From JBBDLF01 sp040879025 (GTDB lineage Bacteria > Pseudomonadota > Gammaproteobacteria > Pseudomonadales > Pseudohongiellaceae), in the NCBI GenBank assembly GCA_040879025.1, contig JBBDLF010000040.1, forward strand, positions 152,787-216,786: a DNA stretch of 64,000 bases, written 5' to 3'. Under the pieces are notes generated by a model. It worked only from the letters and a program-made list of their open reading frames with translations, was not told the DNA's origin and made no database searches. Position 1 is the first letter of the stretch, and the number at the start of each line of letters is the position of its first letter. The position numbers and the translations under genes were made by a program. This document shows positions 25,569-35,486 of the stretch, piece after piece.

Positions 25569-26377
25569 TGTACAGACTCCGGTGCAGAAATAGGTAGTGC
25601 AAGAATCCGCGGGGCGTCGAGATTGGATACAACGCGAATAGCCTCCTGAACGGATGTTCGATATTCACCAGGATTCAAAATGTCCCAAGAACGCGTGTCG
25701 TTGTTCCAGGCGCCTGTCACCTGACGGTCGGTCGTCTGAAACAGCAGGGCGATGCGGCCAATGCGAACTATGTTCACATCCCTTTCCACGCCATCAATTT
25801 CAATTGTTGTCGGGTAGGTCGCGTTGGTGCGCCCATACTGGGTTTCGTTCTGATACGCGACCAGTACCTGACGGAAGCGCTCCGCTATGGAAACATCAGG
25901 GTTCGACATGGCTTGCCGCGCGAACATAATACGATTGCGACGCTCCTCCAGAGTGAAAGGCATATCCATTTCAATGAACTGTTCCAGAGCGGCCAGCATT
26001 TTTTCCATCAACAGGGGAATTTCGCGAGTCACCACCTGCACGTTGGCTATGCTGTTATTGATCTCCTCGAGTTGCGCTTCCTGCGCCGCGATTCGCCGGC
26101 GCCAGTCCGCATTCAACACCAGGAGGGCTTCGAGGTTGTCATTTTCCCGCTTGAATTCCTCGAAAAGGGAACTGGTTTGATTCGCCAGCCGGTTGATTCG
26201 CTCCTGCGCTTCGGCGGCAGACCTCTGTGTAGTGCTGAGTTCCTGCAACGCCTCGTCAATAGCTCCGGTATCCACCTGAACCTGTACTTCCTGAGCCGAA
26301 GCCGGAAACCAGGTCACCAGCAGCGCCAGGAACGAGAGAGGAGCCAGAACCCTTGTTTTAAATCGACGGTTGTTCAT
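25565..26377 (-). CDS. DUF3450 family protein, first gene of the TonB2-type operon
   Basis: 270 residues from ATG 26375-26377, which has AGGA eight bases upstream and begins a signal peptide (MNNRRFKTRVLAPLSFLALL...ASAQ). An upstream in-frame start (26497) would place 40 unrelated residues before it. The body is a long coiled coil (about 35-150, many Q/E/R/N), then a small beta-rich end. DUF3450 genes regularly precede ttpC in TonB2 clusters; the function is not known. It probably lies in the periplasm with TtpC. Confidence 0.85.
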   Translation of the reverse strand: MNNRRFKTRVLAPLSFLALLVTWFPASAQEVQVQVDTGAIDEALQELSTTQRSAAEAQERINRLANQTSSLFEEFKRENDNLEALLVLNADWRRRIAAQEAQLEEINNSIANVQVVTREIPLLMEKMLAALEQFIEMDMPFTLEERRNRIMFARQAMSNPDVSIAERFRQVLVAYQNETQYGRTNATYPTTIEIDGVERDVNIVRIGRIALLFQTTDRQVTGAWNNDTRSWDILNPGEYRTSVQEAIRVVSNLDAPRILALPISAPESVQ

Positions 26378-26879
26378 GTGCCATCCTATAGTTTTATTGA
26401 ACCGACCAAACCTGCCTGCCTTTTTCCTGGAGTACCCTGCGGGGGGATGTTGGAACATGAGCGGACAGATCAGGACTACTTTACAAACCTGTTTCAAATT
26501 ACGCGGTCTCTTTTATTTTTTTCGTCCCTGGGAATGCCACCGGAACAAGGCTGATTTTTGGTCTAAGTGGGATCGCCACTTAAGCAGTTTCCCGACAGCT
26601 TTTCCTGATAAATCCCACACATAACAGTTACCTTTATACCCAAATTTGAACAATCTGGGATTCTTTGTAACCAATGGCCGTGGGCTTGTCTCATTATTCC
26701 GATAAATCAGCATATCCTGCCGATTTGCCGCATAAGACTACCACACTAATTCCGATTTTTAGAACCTTTTAACCCATAAAAATTCCCGCGTCAGAAAAGA
26801 AAACGACTCCCTCCGGAGCCGTTTGGAAATGATTGAGACAATGATTGAGGTCACGTGATGGAGTATAGAGCGCGCAATA
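26378..26879. other. Long intergenic region between sucD and the TonB2-type operon
   Basis: About 500 bases without a convincing gene. It must carry the promoter and leader of the DUF3450-to-TPR operon. I looked for a Fur box and a clear -35/-10 pair on the minus strand and did not find a good match. A 66-codon frame at 26513-26713 (minus) has no family resemblance and is taken as noise. The sucD terminator lies at its right-hand end. Confidence 0.6.
26801..26824 (-). terminator. Intrinsic terminator after sucD
   Basis: On the minus strand AAACGGCTCC (26824-26815) and GGAGTCGTTT (26810-26801) pair with one G-U, with GGAG pairing tightly next to the loop, followed by TCTTTTC. It lies 56 bases after the sucD stop and would end the sdh-suc transcript. 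Confidence 0.75.
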
Positions 26880-27752
26880 CTACCAGTGGGTCACTTCCGT
26901 GAGGGCTTGGCCTATTTCAGCAAGACTGCGCACCGTTCTGACCCCGGCATCGTTAAGCGCGGCAAACTTTTCATCCGCCGTTCCCTTGCCCCCTGAAATG
27001 ATCGCGCCGGCATGCCCCATACGCTTGCCGGCCGGCGCAGTAACGCCCGCAATATAGGAAACCACCGGTTTGCTGACATGCGCCTTGATGAATGCCGCGG
27101 CTTCCTCCTCCGCTGTGCCGCCGATCTCGCCGATCATCACGATGGCTTCCGTCTGGTCATCGCGCTGGAACAGATCCAGTATATCGATAAAGCTGGAACC
27201 CGGGATGGGGTCGCCACCGATACCGACACAGGACGATTGGCCGAAACCACAATCCGTGGTTTGTTTCACCGCTTCATAGGTCAATGTGCCTGAGCGCGAT
27301 ATGATACCCACCTTGCCCGGTTTATGAATCTGTGCGGGCATGATGCCGATCTTGCATTCACCCGGTGTAATAATGCCAGGGCAATTGGGCCCGATCAAAC
27401 GAACACCCAACTGATCACACTTCTCTTTGACTATCAGCATATCCAGTGTGGGAATGCCTTCAGTGATACAGACGATCAGTTTGACGCCGGCGTTGGCAGC
27501 TTCAAGAATGGAGTCTTTACAGAACGGGGCCGGCACGTAGATCACCGACGCGTCGGCGTCCGTCGCCCGGCAGGCTTCCGTCATTGTATTAAACACCGGT
27601 AATTTCAGGTGAGTCTGCCCACCCTTGCCCGGCGTCACGCCACCTACCATCCGAGTGCCGTAAGCGATCGCCTGTTCGGAATGGAAGGTTCCCTGGGAAC
27701 CGGTGAAACCCTGACAAATGACGCGGGTGTCTTTATTTATCAAAATGCTCAT
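26880..27752 (-). CDS. sucD: Succinyl-CoA synthetase alpha subunit
   Basis: 290 residues. CoA-binding Rossmann domain (CQGFTGSQGTFH), the GPNCPGIITP motif near 121-130, and the phosphorylated histidine H247 in RMGHAGAIISGGKGTA. Catalyses succinyl-CoA to succinate with NTP formation, together with SucC. Its start overlaps the sucC stop by four bases. Last gene of the TCA cluster. Confidence 0.97.
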   Translation of the reverse strand: MSILINKDTRVICQGFTGSQGTFHSEQAIAYGTRMVGGVTPGKGGQTHLKLPVFNTMTEACRATDADASVIYVPAPFCKDSILEAANAGVKLIVCITEGIPTLDMLIVKEKCDQLGVRLIGPNCPGIITPGECKIGIMPAQIHKPGKVGIISRSGTLTYEAVKQTTDCGFGQSSCVGIGGDPIPGSSFIDILDLFQRDDQTEAIVMIGEIGGTAEEEAAAFIKAHVSKPVVSYIAGVTAPAGKRMGHAGAIISGGKGTADEKFAALNDAGVRTVRSLAEIGQALTEVTHW

Positions 27753-28918
27753 GACGCACCTCCCGCGGCAGCGACTGCTTTTTCGGCAGCATCGGAAAGA
27801 CTGGTGGCCGCAATGATATTCAAACCGCTTTTCTTCAGCGCTTCCCTGCCCGGTTCAGCGTTGTTGCCTTCCAGGCGGACCACCACGGGAACCTTCACCC
27901 CAACCTCTTCCACCGCACCGATGACGCCTTCAGCAATCAAATCACAACGAACGATTCCGCCAAAAATATTAACCAGAACCGCCTTGACATTTTCATCGGA
28001 GAGAATGATCTTGAATGCCTCGGTGACGCGCTCTTTGGTGGCGCCACCACCTACATCAAGAAAATTTGCCGGCTGGCCGCCGAACAATTTCACAATATCC
28101 ATCGTTCCCATGGCCAGCCCTGCGCCATTGACCAGACAACCAATATTACCCTCAAGCGCGACATAATTAAGATCCCATTCGGCGGCCTGAACTTCGCGGT
28201 CGTCTTCCTGGCTCGGGTCGTGCATTTCCTGCAGGCGCTTTTGCCGGTAAAGCGCATTTCCATCAATATTGATCTTGCCGTCCAGGCAGTGCAGGTTGCC
28301 TTCGCTCGTAATGACCAGCGGATTGATTTCAAGCAGGGACAGGTCGAGATCGGTAAACAGCTTCGCCAAACCCAGAAACAGTTTGGTGAACTGCTTCACC
28401 TGGTTGTTGTCGAGACCAAGCTGGAAAGCCAGATCGCGAGCCTGGTACGCTTGCGGTCCGGTCAGTGGATCAATCGAGGCTTTGAGAATTTTCTCCGGCG
28501 TTTCCACGGCGACTTTCTCGATGTCCACGCCGCCTTCGGTGGACGCCATAAAAACAATCCGACGCGTGGACCGGTCAATCACTGCGCCAAGATAAAGTTC
28601 CTGTTCGATATCCGTGCATGCTTCAACGAGAATTCTACTGACTGGCTGTCCATGGGTATCCGTCTGATAGGTAACAAGCCGCTTGCCCAGCCAGTGTTCC
28701 GCGAAGGTACGCGCCTCTTCAGCGGTGGAAACCAGTTTGACACCGCCCGCCTTGCCTCGGCCACCGGCATGAACCTGTGCCTTGACTACCCATCGGTCGC
28801 CGCCAATTTTTTTTGCGGCCTCAACTGCCGCATCCGGTGTTTCCACCGCATACCCTTTGGAGACGGGCAGACCATATTCGGCAAACAACTGCTTTGCCTG
28901 ATATTCATGCAGATTCAT
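27749..28918 (-). CDS. sucC: Succinyl-CoA synthetase beta subunit
   Basis: 389 residues. An N-terminal ATP-grasp domain (MNLHEYQAKQLFAEYG, VVKAQVHAGGRGKAGGVK) and a C-terminal CoA-ligase domain (GCLVNGAGLAMGTMDI, NIFGGIVRCD). Follows lpd after 42 bases and overlaps sucD. Length and order match E. coli SucC. Confidence 0.97.
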   Translation of the reverse strand: MNLHEYQAKQLFAEYGLPVSKGYAVETPDAAVEAAKKIGGDRWVVKAQVHAGGRGKAGGVKLVSTAEEARTFAEHWLGKRLVTYQTDTHGQPVSRILVEACTDIEQELYLGAVIDRSTRRIVFMASTEGGVDIEKVAVETPEKILKASIDPLTGPQAYQARDLAFQLGLDNNQVKQFTKLFLGLAKLFTDLDLSLLEINPLVITSEGNLHCLDGKINIDGNALYRQKRLQEMHDPSQEDDREVQAAEWDLNYVALEGNIGCLVNGAGLAMGTMDIVKLFGGQPANFLDVGGGATKERVTEAFKIILSDENVKAVLVNIFGGIVRCDLIAEGVIGAVEEVGVKVPVVVRLEGNNAEPGREALKKSGLNIIAATSLSDAAEKAVAAAGGAS

Positions 28919-28960
28919 TCAAAAACCACCGTATTTTTGTGAGTGTTGGACCGGGAGTGC

Positions 28961-30427
28961 TCAGGAACCCTGCCGTTTTTTCCGATTGCCAATATGGATC
29001 GCGTGACCATTGGCAGACAAGGCTGCTTCGTGAACGGCTTCCGACAACGCGGGATGAGAAAACATGGTTAATCCAATATCCTCGGCGCTGGCGCTGAACT
29101 CCATCGCGATGACGATTTGTTGTAACAGGTCAGTCGCGCTGGCACTGATTATATGGCAGCCCAGTATGCGGTCGGTGGACGCATCAGCGATCAGCTTGAC
29201 CAGCCCTTCCGGTTCATTGGCGGCAAGCGCTCGGCCATTTGCAGAGAAAGGAAATGTTCCGACATTGTATTCGACACCTTCTTTCTTTAACTGCTCTTCG
29301 TTTTTCCCTGCCCAGGCTATTTCCGGATGGGTATAAATCACCGACGGTACCACATCGTAGTTGACCTGCATTTTTTTGTCGGCCAGACGTTCGGCTACCA
29401 TCACACCTTCCTCCATCCCTTTATGAGCCAGCATGGGACCCCGTACAACGTCACCGACCGCGTATATTCCATCAACTGAAGTGGCGCATTGCTCATTAAC
29501 CTTGATAAAACCACGCTCGTCCGTTTCGATGCCGCTGTCTTCATAGAACAAATCTTCCGTGTAAGGTTTTCGACCGACTGCGACAATCAGTTTGTCAAAC
29601 ACCTCCTTCTGGTCACCATCCTTGCCGGTAAATTCCACAGTGACACTCTTTCCACCGCCCTTGCCTTTGGCCGCTGCAACCTTGCTGCCGGTGACTTTGG
29701 TGCCAAACCTGATATTCATGCCTTGCGCGCTCAGAATTTTCAGTGCTTCCTTCGCTATCTGGCGATCAACCATTGGCAGAAAATCATCCATCGCTTCAAG
29801 TATCGTAACCTCCGCCCCCAGCCGGCTCCATACGCTGCCGAGTTCAAGCCCGATGACGCCCGCGCCGATCACTCCCAAACGCTTCGGCACTTCCTGGAAT
29901 TCCAGTGCGCCGGTGGAATCGACGATGGTTTCCTGATCGACCGGCGTAGGCGGAATGGCCACCGGAATGGAGCCGGTGGCGATGATGATATGCTTTGCCT
30001 TTAATTCAGTCTGTTTTTTGTCGTGTCCGGTTACGGTGACGGTTTTGGGTCCTGTGATTTTCCCGGTGCCGCTGATTCCCTCAACCTTGTTGCCGGCGAA
30101 CAGGCCTTTGACGCCGCTCGTGAGCTGGTCGACCACTTTATCCTTGCGCTTGATCATCGCGGGCACATCGATGGCCAGCTTGCCGGTCTTTATGCCATGA
30201 GCCTCAAAGTCTTGAGAGGCTTCAACAAATTTGTGCGAACTGTCCAGCAATGCCTTGGACGGTATACACCCGACGTTCAGACAGGTTCCGCCATAGACCG
30301 TTTTTTTCTCCTTGTTCAACCACTTTTCGATACAGGCGGTCTTGAATCCCAACTGCGCGCAGCGAATCGCGGCAACGTAGCCTCCGGGACCCGATCCGAT
30401 TACGATGACGTCATACTCTTGAGCCAT
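28961..30427 (-). CDS. lpdA: Dihydrolipoyl dehydrogenase (E3)
   Basis: 488 residues. FAD-binding VIGSGPGGYVAA, the active disulfide in GGTCLNVGCIPSK (C49, C54), NAD-binding GAGVIGLELGSVWSRLG and the C-terminal FSHPALSEAVHEA with the catalytic histidine. It lies between sucB and sucC, so it is the E3 of the 2-oxoglutarate dehydrogenase complex and may also serve other complexes. The same placement is seen in Pseudomonas. Confidence 0.95.
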   Translation of the reverse strand: MAQEYDVIVIGSGPGGYVAAIRCAQLGFKTACIEKWLNKEKKTVYGGTCLNVGCIPSKALLDSSHKFVEASQDFEAHGIKTGKLAIDVPAMIKRKDKVVDQLTSGVKGLFAGNKVEGISGTGKITGPKTVTVTGHDKKQTELKAKHIIIATGSIPVAIPPTPVDQETIVDSTGALEFQEVPKRLGVIGAGVIGLELGSVWSRLGAEVTILEAMDDFLPMVDRQIAKEALKILSAQGMNIRFGTKVTGSKVAAAKGKGGGKSVTVEFTGKDGDQKEVFDKLIVAVGRKPYTEDLFYEDSGIETDERGFIKVNEQCATSVDGIYAVGDVVRGPMLAHKGMEEGVMVAERLADKKMQVNYDVVPSVIYTHPEIAWAGKNEEQLKKEGVEYNVGTFPFSANGRALAANEPEGLVKLIADASTDRILGCHIISASATDLLQQIVIAMEFSASAEDIGLTMFSHPALSEAVHEAALSANGHAIHIGNRKKRQGS

Positions 30428-30500
30428 AAGTTTCTCTCTTTCTTCCTGTATGTACCTGTTTGATTGATTTCAAATACCGCTAACCTTCTCAACGTTAGCA

Positions 30501-31742
30501 TCAGATTTCCAGCAGAATGCGTGCCGGGTCTTCCAGCAATTCCTTCACTGTCACCAAAAACTGGACCGCTTCCTTGCCGTCGATCATACGATGATCGTAA
30601 GACAGTGCCAGATACATCATCGGCAGGATTTTGACTTCACCGTCAACCGCCATGGGCCGATCCTGGATTTTATGCATGCCGAGAATCGCCGTTTGCGGAG
30701 GATTGAGAATCGGGGTGGAAAGCAGTGAACCGAACACGCCGCCGTTTGAAATGGTAAAGGTGCCGCCGGTCATATCCTCGATAGCCAGTTTTCCCTCCCT
30801 GGCTTTCAGACCAAACTCGCGGATCCGCTTTTCGGTTTCGGCGAGCCCGAGATGATCGGCATCGCGAATTACCGGTACCACCAGACCTCTCGGAGAGGAG
30901 ACGGCAACGCCGATATCCTGGTAGCCGTGATAGACAACATCACTGCCATCCAGGGAGGCATTAACGCCGGGAAATCGCTTTAAGGCTTCCACACAGGCTC
31001 GCACAAAAAAAGACATAAAGCCGAGCCGCACGCCATCATGAGCTTTTTCAAATTCATCCCTGTAGCTGCTACGTATCGCCATGACACGTGACATATCAAC
31101 TTCATTGAACGTCGTCAGCATGGCGGTGGACTGTGATGCGTCAAGCAGGCGTTCCGCTATCCTGGCTCGCAGCCTGCTCATCGGCACGCGTTCTTCCAGG
31201 CGGCCGGACGTGGATGACCGGGCTGTCGCCGGGGCGGGGGCCTGTTCAGAAGCGGTCTCCCGGCTGGAGTCCATAACGGACAATACATCCTCCTTGGTAA
31301 TGCGGCCGTCCTTCCCCGAGCCTTTGACGCTGTCCGCCTTGATGGAATTTTCCTCCATCAGCTTGCGAGCCGCGGGGCTGACCGGTACCTCCGCCGTATC
31401 GGCAGCGGCTTCCGGTTGAGTTGATTCACCGCTGTCAGGTGACGGCGTTTTTTGTTTCCCGCCGGTTTTACCGGCCTGTGCTGTATCAGCCTTTTCCGGC
31501 GCAGCCCCTTCCGCCAGAATGGCAATCAGTTCGTTGCTGACAATGGTTTCTCCTTCTGCCTTGATAATTTCCTTGAGGGTACCGGCAGAGGGAGCAGGCA
31601 CTTCGATGACCACCTTGTCAGTCTCGATATCCACCAGCACTTCGTCCTGCGCCACTGCATCGCCGGGCTTCTTGTGCCAGGTGGCGACGGTGCCGTCCGG
31701 TACGGATTCCGGCAAGGTAGGCGCCTTTATTTCTATTGTCAT
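30501..31742 (-). CDS. sucB: 2-oxoglutarate dehydrogenase E2, dihydrolipoyl succinyltransferase
   Basis: 413 residues from ATG 31740-31742, with GGGGAA seven bases upstream; the frame is open 13 codons further. A lipoyl domain with lipoyl-lysine K43 (DIETDKVV), a linker rich in A/P/T/E, the peripheral subunit-binding domain (about 120-158, VSPAARKLMEENSIKADSV) and the acyltransferase domain ending in LSYDHRMIDGKEAV with the catalytic histidine. Core of the 2-oxoglutarate dehydrogenase complex. Confidence 0.97.
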   Translation of the reverse strand: MTIEIKAPTLPESVPDGTVATWHKKPGDAVAQDEVLVDIETDKVVIEVPAPSAGTLKEIIKAEGETIVSNELIAILAEGAAPEKADTAQAGKTGGKQKTPSPDSGESTQPEAAADTAEVPVSPAARKLMEENSIKADSVKGSGKDGRITKEDVLSVMDSSRETASEQAPAPATARSSTSGRLEERVPMSRLRARIAERLLDASQSTAMLTTFNEVDMSRVMAIRSSYRDEFEKAHDGVRLGFMSFFVRACVEALKRFPGVNASLDGSDVVYHGYQDIGVAVSSPRGLVVPVIRDADHLGLAETEKRIREFGLKAREGKLAIEDMTGGTFTISNGGVFGSLLSTPILNPPQTAILGMHKIQDRPMAVDGEVKILPMMYLALSYDHRMIDGKEAVQFLVTVKELLEDPARILLEI

Positions 31743-31783
31743 TTTCAGTTCCCCGAATGAACGGTTAGGCTTGGTTTTCACTA

Positions 31784-34639
31784 TCAGGATTTTTTAGCCA
31801 GTGCCTGATCAATGAACTGCTGCTGTTGTTTCAGGTGCAGGGCAGGGTATCCCGCAGCCGCGGCCGCCGAAGGTTCTCTTCCGATGTACTCCAGGTACAG
31901 TGAACGGTTCAACTCCGCGACGATGCGTCGCATGTGGTGCTGGCTCGCATACCAGGCGCCCTGGTTCATCGGTTCCTCCTGACACCAATATACTTCCTGA
32001 ACATTGGTATAAGGTTTCAGCACTTCGCGCAGATTGTGTTCCGGGAACGGATAAAGCTGCTCCAGCCTGATGATAGCGATATCGGTTATCTCGCGAGCGC
32101 GACGCTCCGCCCGGAGATCGTAGTACACCTTACCCGAGCACATGATAAGGCGGCTGACTTTCGAAGGGTCGAACCCATCGATCTCGTCAATGACCACCTG
32201 AAAACTGCCCTCCGCGAGCTCTTCCATTGTGGAGGCTGCTTCCTTGTGGCGCAGCAGGCTTTTGGGAGACATCACTACAAGCGGCTTGCGCACCGGACAC
32301 AGGACTTGCTTGCGCAGCATATGAAACACCTGCGCTGACGTGGTCGGAAGGCAGACCTGAATGTTGTGTTCGGCACACAGTTGCAGGAACCGCTCAAGAC
32401 GCGCCGAAGAATGCTCCGGCCCCTGACCTTCGTAACCATGGGGCAACAGCAGTGTCAGGCCGCACAGACGCTGCCATTTGTGTTCGCCGCTGGTGATAAA
32501 CTGGTCTATAACCACCTGCGCGGAGTTGGCGAAGTCACCAAACTGCGCTTCCCAGATGACCAGGGCGTTGGGTGTCGTGGTGGCGTAACCGTATTCAAAT
32601 GCCAGCACGCCCTCTTCCGACAGCAGGGAGTCGTAAATTTCAAACTTGCTCTTGCCCTTGGCAATGCTGTTGAGGGGAATGTAGATTTTTCCGGTGCTTT
32701 GTTCATGTAACACAGCATGACGGTGCGAGAAAGTACCGCGTCTCACATCCTGTCCGGTAATACGAACACTGTTGGAACTGGTCAGGATGCTGGCATAGGC
32801 CAGCAGTTCAGCAAAACCCCAATCGACCGGTATTTCCTGAGCAACCATTTTTATGCGATCGTCCATGATGCGTTGAACCTGGCGCTGCAATTCAAAATGC
32901 TTTGGCACATTCACCAGTTTTTTGCCCAGGACTTTCAGCGTATCCAGCTTGATGGCGGTGTTGTAATTCGGATTCCATTCGTGACCGAGATAAGGGCTCC
33001 AGTCAACAAACAGCTCTACGTTCGGCTCTTTAACCAGACTCTTGACGACGTGTTCTCCGGTAGCCAGGGCGCGGCGATAATTGCTGTTAAACCTGTCGGA
33101 ATCTTCTCTTGAAACGATGCCTTCATCAACCAGCTTGTCCGCGTAAATTCCCCGCGTGGTCTGATGGTTGCGGATAGCGCTGTACATCAGCGGCTGAGTA
33201 GACGCGGGTTCGTCAGTCTCGTTATGACCGCGACGCCGATAGCAGATCAGATCAATAACGACATCCTTGTTGAACTCATAGCGGAAATCCAGCGCCAGTT
33301 GGGTAACGAACAGCACACTCTCGGGGTCATCGGCATTAACATGAAATATCGGCGCCTGCACCATTTTTGCCACATCAGTACAGTATTCAGTGGAACGCGC
33401 GTCCGACTGCTTGCTGGTGGTGAAGCCGATCTGATTGTTGATAATGACGTGTACGGTGCCGCCCGTGGTAAATGCGCGGGTTTTGGACATCTGGAAGGTT
33501 TCCATCACCACGCCCTGACCCGCGAAGGCCGCGTCTCCATGCAAAATGATCGGCAACACCAGGTCTCCGGCATCATCCATACGCCGATCCTGTCTTGCGC
33601 GCACCGAACCTTCCACCACCGGAGCAACAATCTCCAGGTGTGATGGATTAAATGCAAGCGCCAGGTGAACCTCTCCACCAGAGGTCATTATGTTGGAGGA
33701 AAATCCCTGATGATATTTCACATCCCCGGAACTCTGGTAAACGGCCTTTCCTTCGAATTCGTCAAACAGGACAGCGGGGTTCTTGCCGAGGATATTCACA
33801 AGCACATTGAGCCTGCCTCTGTGCGCCATGCCGATTACAATTTCCTTGACGCCGATTCCGCCGGCCCGCTGAATCAGTTCATCTATCAACGGAATCAGAC
33901 TTTCCCCGCCTTCAAGGCCAAAGCGCTTGGTTCCGGGGTATTTTGAATCCAGGTGCTTCTCCAGGCCTTCCGCGGCACTGAGGCGCTCAAGAAGATGACG
34001 CTTCACCTCATCTTCGAATGAGGGATAACCATCATTGCTCTCAATGCGTCGCTGAATCCACTGCTTTTCCTGCAGGTTGACGATGTGCATGAATTCATAG
34101 CCGATGGAATTGCAGTAAATCCGTTCAAGAATTTCCACCAGTTCCCGCAGTGTGGCCTTGTCCTTGCTGATAAAGAGCGAACCCGTCTGGAACAGGGTCG
34201 AGTAATCCAGGGGAGTCAGCCCGTGGAATTCAAGTTCCAGATCGGGGACCTTGATCCGGTTCATCAAACCCAGCGGGTCCAGGCTTGCTTTCTGGTGACC
34301 GCGAACCCGGTATGAGCTGATCAGGTGAAGCACTTCCACCTGTTTATTCTCGTGTTCGGAATTGACTACCGCGTCATTGCTGAGGAGAGGGGCAAAACGA
34401 CTGACCTTCCCCATCTTGCGGAAGTGTTCACGAATAGTGCGGTGGGAAATGTCACCGCGGGTTTCCCCGTTGGCCCCGGGAAGCTCGTCAAAATAGTTTT
34501 TCCATTGCTCCGGCACCGATTCGTTGTCAGCGAGATACTGCTCATAGAGTTCTTCCACGTAAGCAGCATTGGCTCCGGAGAGGTGCCCGGTACTCCACGA
34601 TAATTCCATCGCGCCGTTATCTTTAACCTTGTCGTCCAT
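31784..34639 (-). CDS. sucA: 2-oxoglutarate dehydrogenase E1
   Basis: 951 residues, thiamine diphosphate-dependent. Visible are GMAHRGRLNVLVNILGK (active-site region), HGDAAFAGQGVV (start of the ThDP-binding motif), NNQIGFTTSK, and the transketolase-like part (GTFSHRHAVLHEQ, LLPHGYEGQGPEHSSARLER). An N-terminal helix of the OGDH type (AAYVEELYEQYLADNESVP) distinguishes it from pyruvate dehydrogenase E1. It follows sdhB after 69 bases. Confidence 0.97.
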   Translation of the reverse strand: MDDKVKDNGAMELSWSTGHLSGANAAYVEELYEQYLADNESVPEQWKNYFDELPGANGETRGDISHRTIREHFRKMGKVSRFAPLLSNDAVVNSEHENKQVEVLHLISSYRVRGHQKASLDPLGLMNRIKVPDLELEFHGLTPLDYSTLFQTGSLFISKDKATLRELVEILERIYCNSIGYEFMHIVNLQEKQWIQRRIESNDGYPSFEDEVKRHLLERLSAAEGLEKHLDSKYPGTKRFGLEGGESLIPLIDELIQRAGGIGVKEIVIGMAHRGRLNVLVNILGKNPAVLFDEFEGKAVYQSSGDVKYHQGFSSNIMTSGGEVHLALAFNPSHLEIVAPVVEGSVRARQDRRMDDAGDLVLPIILHGDAAFAGQGVVMETFQMSKTRAFTTGGTVHVIINNQIGFTTSKQSDARSTEYCTDVAKMVQAPIFHVNADDPESVLFVTQLALDFRYEFNKDVVIDLICYRRRGHNETDEPASTQPLMYSAIRNHQTTRGIYADKLVDEGIVSREDSDRFNSNYRRALATGEHVVKSLVKEPNVELFVDWSPYLGHEWNPNYNTAIKLDTLKVLGKKLVNVPKHFELQRQVQRIMDDRIKMVAQEIPVDWGFAELLAYASILTSSNSVRITGQDVRRGTFSHRHAVLHEQSTGKIYIPLNSIAKGKSKFEIYDSLLSEEGVLAFEYGYATTTPNALVIWEAQFGDFANSAQVVIDQFITSGEHKWQRLCGLTLLLPHGYEGQGPEHSSARLERFLQLCAEHNIQVCLPTTSAQVFHMLRKQVLCPVRKPLVVMSPKSLLRHKEAASTMEELAEGSFQVVIDEIDGFDPSKVSRLIMCSGKVYYDLRAERRAREITDIAIIRLEQLYPFPEHNLREVLKPYTNVQEVYWCQEEPMNQGAWYASQHHMRRIVAELNRSLYLEYIGREPSAAAAAGYPALHLKQQQQFIDQALAKKS

Positions 34640-34708
34640 TAGTGTATTGATTGCTCACTTGAAAATAATTCATTGCAAACCCGTTGCGCGGGAAGCCTGA
34701 TTTGCCTG

Positions 34709-35416
34709 TCAAACCCCGCGCTCCACCAACATTGATCGAATATGACCTATCGCCCGAGTCGGATTCAGGCCTTTCGGGCAAACCGCGACGCAATTCATGA
34801 TGCCCCTGCATCGGAATACACTGAACGGGTCTTCCAGTTCAGCGAGGCGCTCTTCCCTTCCGGTGTCCCTGCTGTCGGCCAGAAACCGGTACGCCTGCAG
34901 CAGACCGGCAGGTCCGATAAACTTTTCCGGATTCCACCAGAAAGAAGGACAAAAGGTGCTGCAACAGGCGCACAAAATGCATTCGTAAAGCCCGTCCAGT
35001 TTTTCCCGATCTTCGGGAGACTGCAATCTCTCAATTGCCGGCGGCGGCTCGTCATTCATCAGGTAAGGTTTGACTTTTTCATACTGTTTGTAGAAAACCG
35101 TCATATCCACCACCAGATCGCGGACGACCGGTAAACCGGGCAGCGGCCTCAACACCAGTTTGCCGCCAGGCTTGACTACGGATGACAATGCAGTGATACA
35201 CGCCAGACCATTGAAGCCGTTTATATTCATCCCGTCGGAACCACAAACCCCTTCGCGGCAGGAACGTCTGTAGGAAATGGAAGGATCCAGCTCCTTCATA
35301 AGCTCCAGCACTTCAAGAACCATCAAGTCCTTGCCCTGCGGAATCTCAACTTCCACATCCTGCATCACGGGCTTGGTATCCGACTCCGGGTTATAGCGAT
35401 ATATACTGACTAGCAC
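34709..35416 (-). CDS. sdhB: Succinate dehydrogenase iron-sulfur subunit
   Basis: 235 residues. Cysteine clusters for three centres: [2Fe-2S] in SCREGVCGSDGM plus GLACIT, [4Fe-4S] in CILCACCSTFCPS, and [3Fe-4S] in CRGIMNCVAVCPKGLNP. It carries electrons from SdhA to the quinone site in SdhCD. The leading gap of 70 bases separates it from sdhA. Confidence 0.97.
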   Translation of the reverse strand: MLVSIYRYNPESDTKPVMQDVEVEIPQGKDLMVLEVLELMKELDPSISYRRSCREGVCGSDGMNINGFNGLACITALSSVVKPGGKLVLRPLPGLPVVRDLVVDMTVFYKQYEKVKPYLMNDEPPPAIERLQSPEDREKLDGLYECILCACCSTFCPSFWWNPEKFIGPAGLLQAYRFLADSRDTGREERLAELEDPFSVFRCRGIMNCVAVCPKGLNPTRAIGHIRSMLVERGV

Positions 35417-35486
35417 GATTCACCTTTATTCAGTTTGTGCTCGGTGGCGATGATAGAGTTTCCGTTTGTTACCAGACCGCGACTGC

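Noticed and set aside
26513..26713. 66-codon minus-strand frame in the TonB2 operon leader
   Set aside because: No ribosome site, no family match and an unremarkable composition; kept only as a note in the intergenic entry.
26378..26879. Possible Fur box upstream of the TonB2-type operon
   Set aside because: No sequence close to the 19-bp GATAATGATAATCATTATC consensus is visible on either strand.
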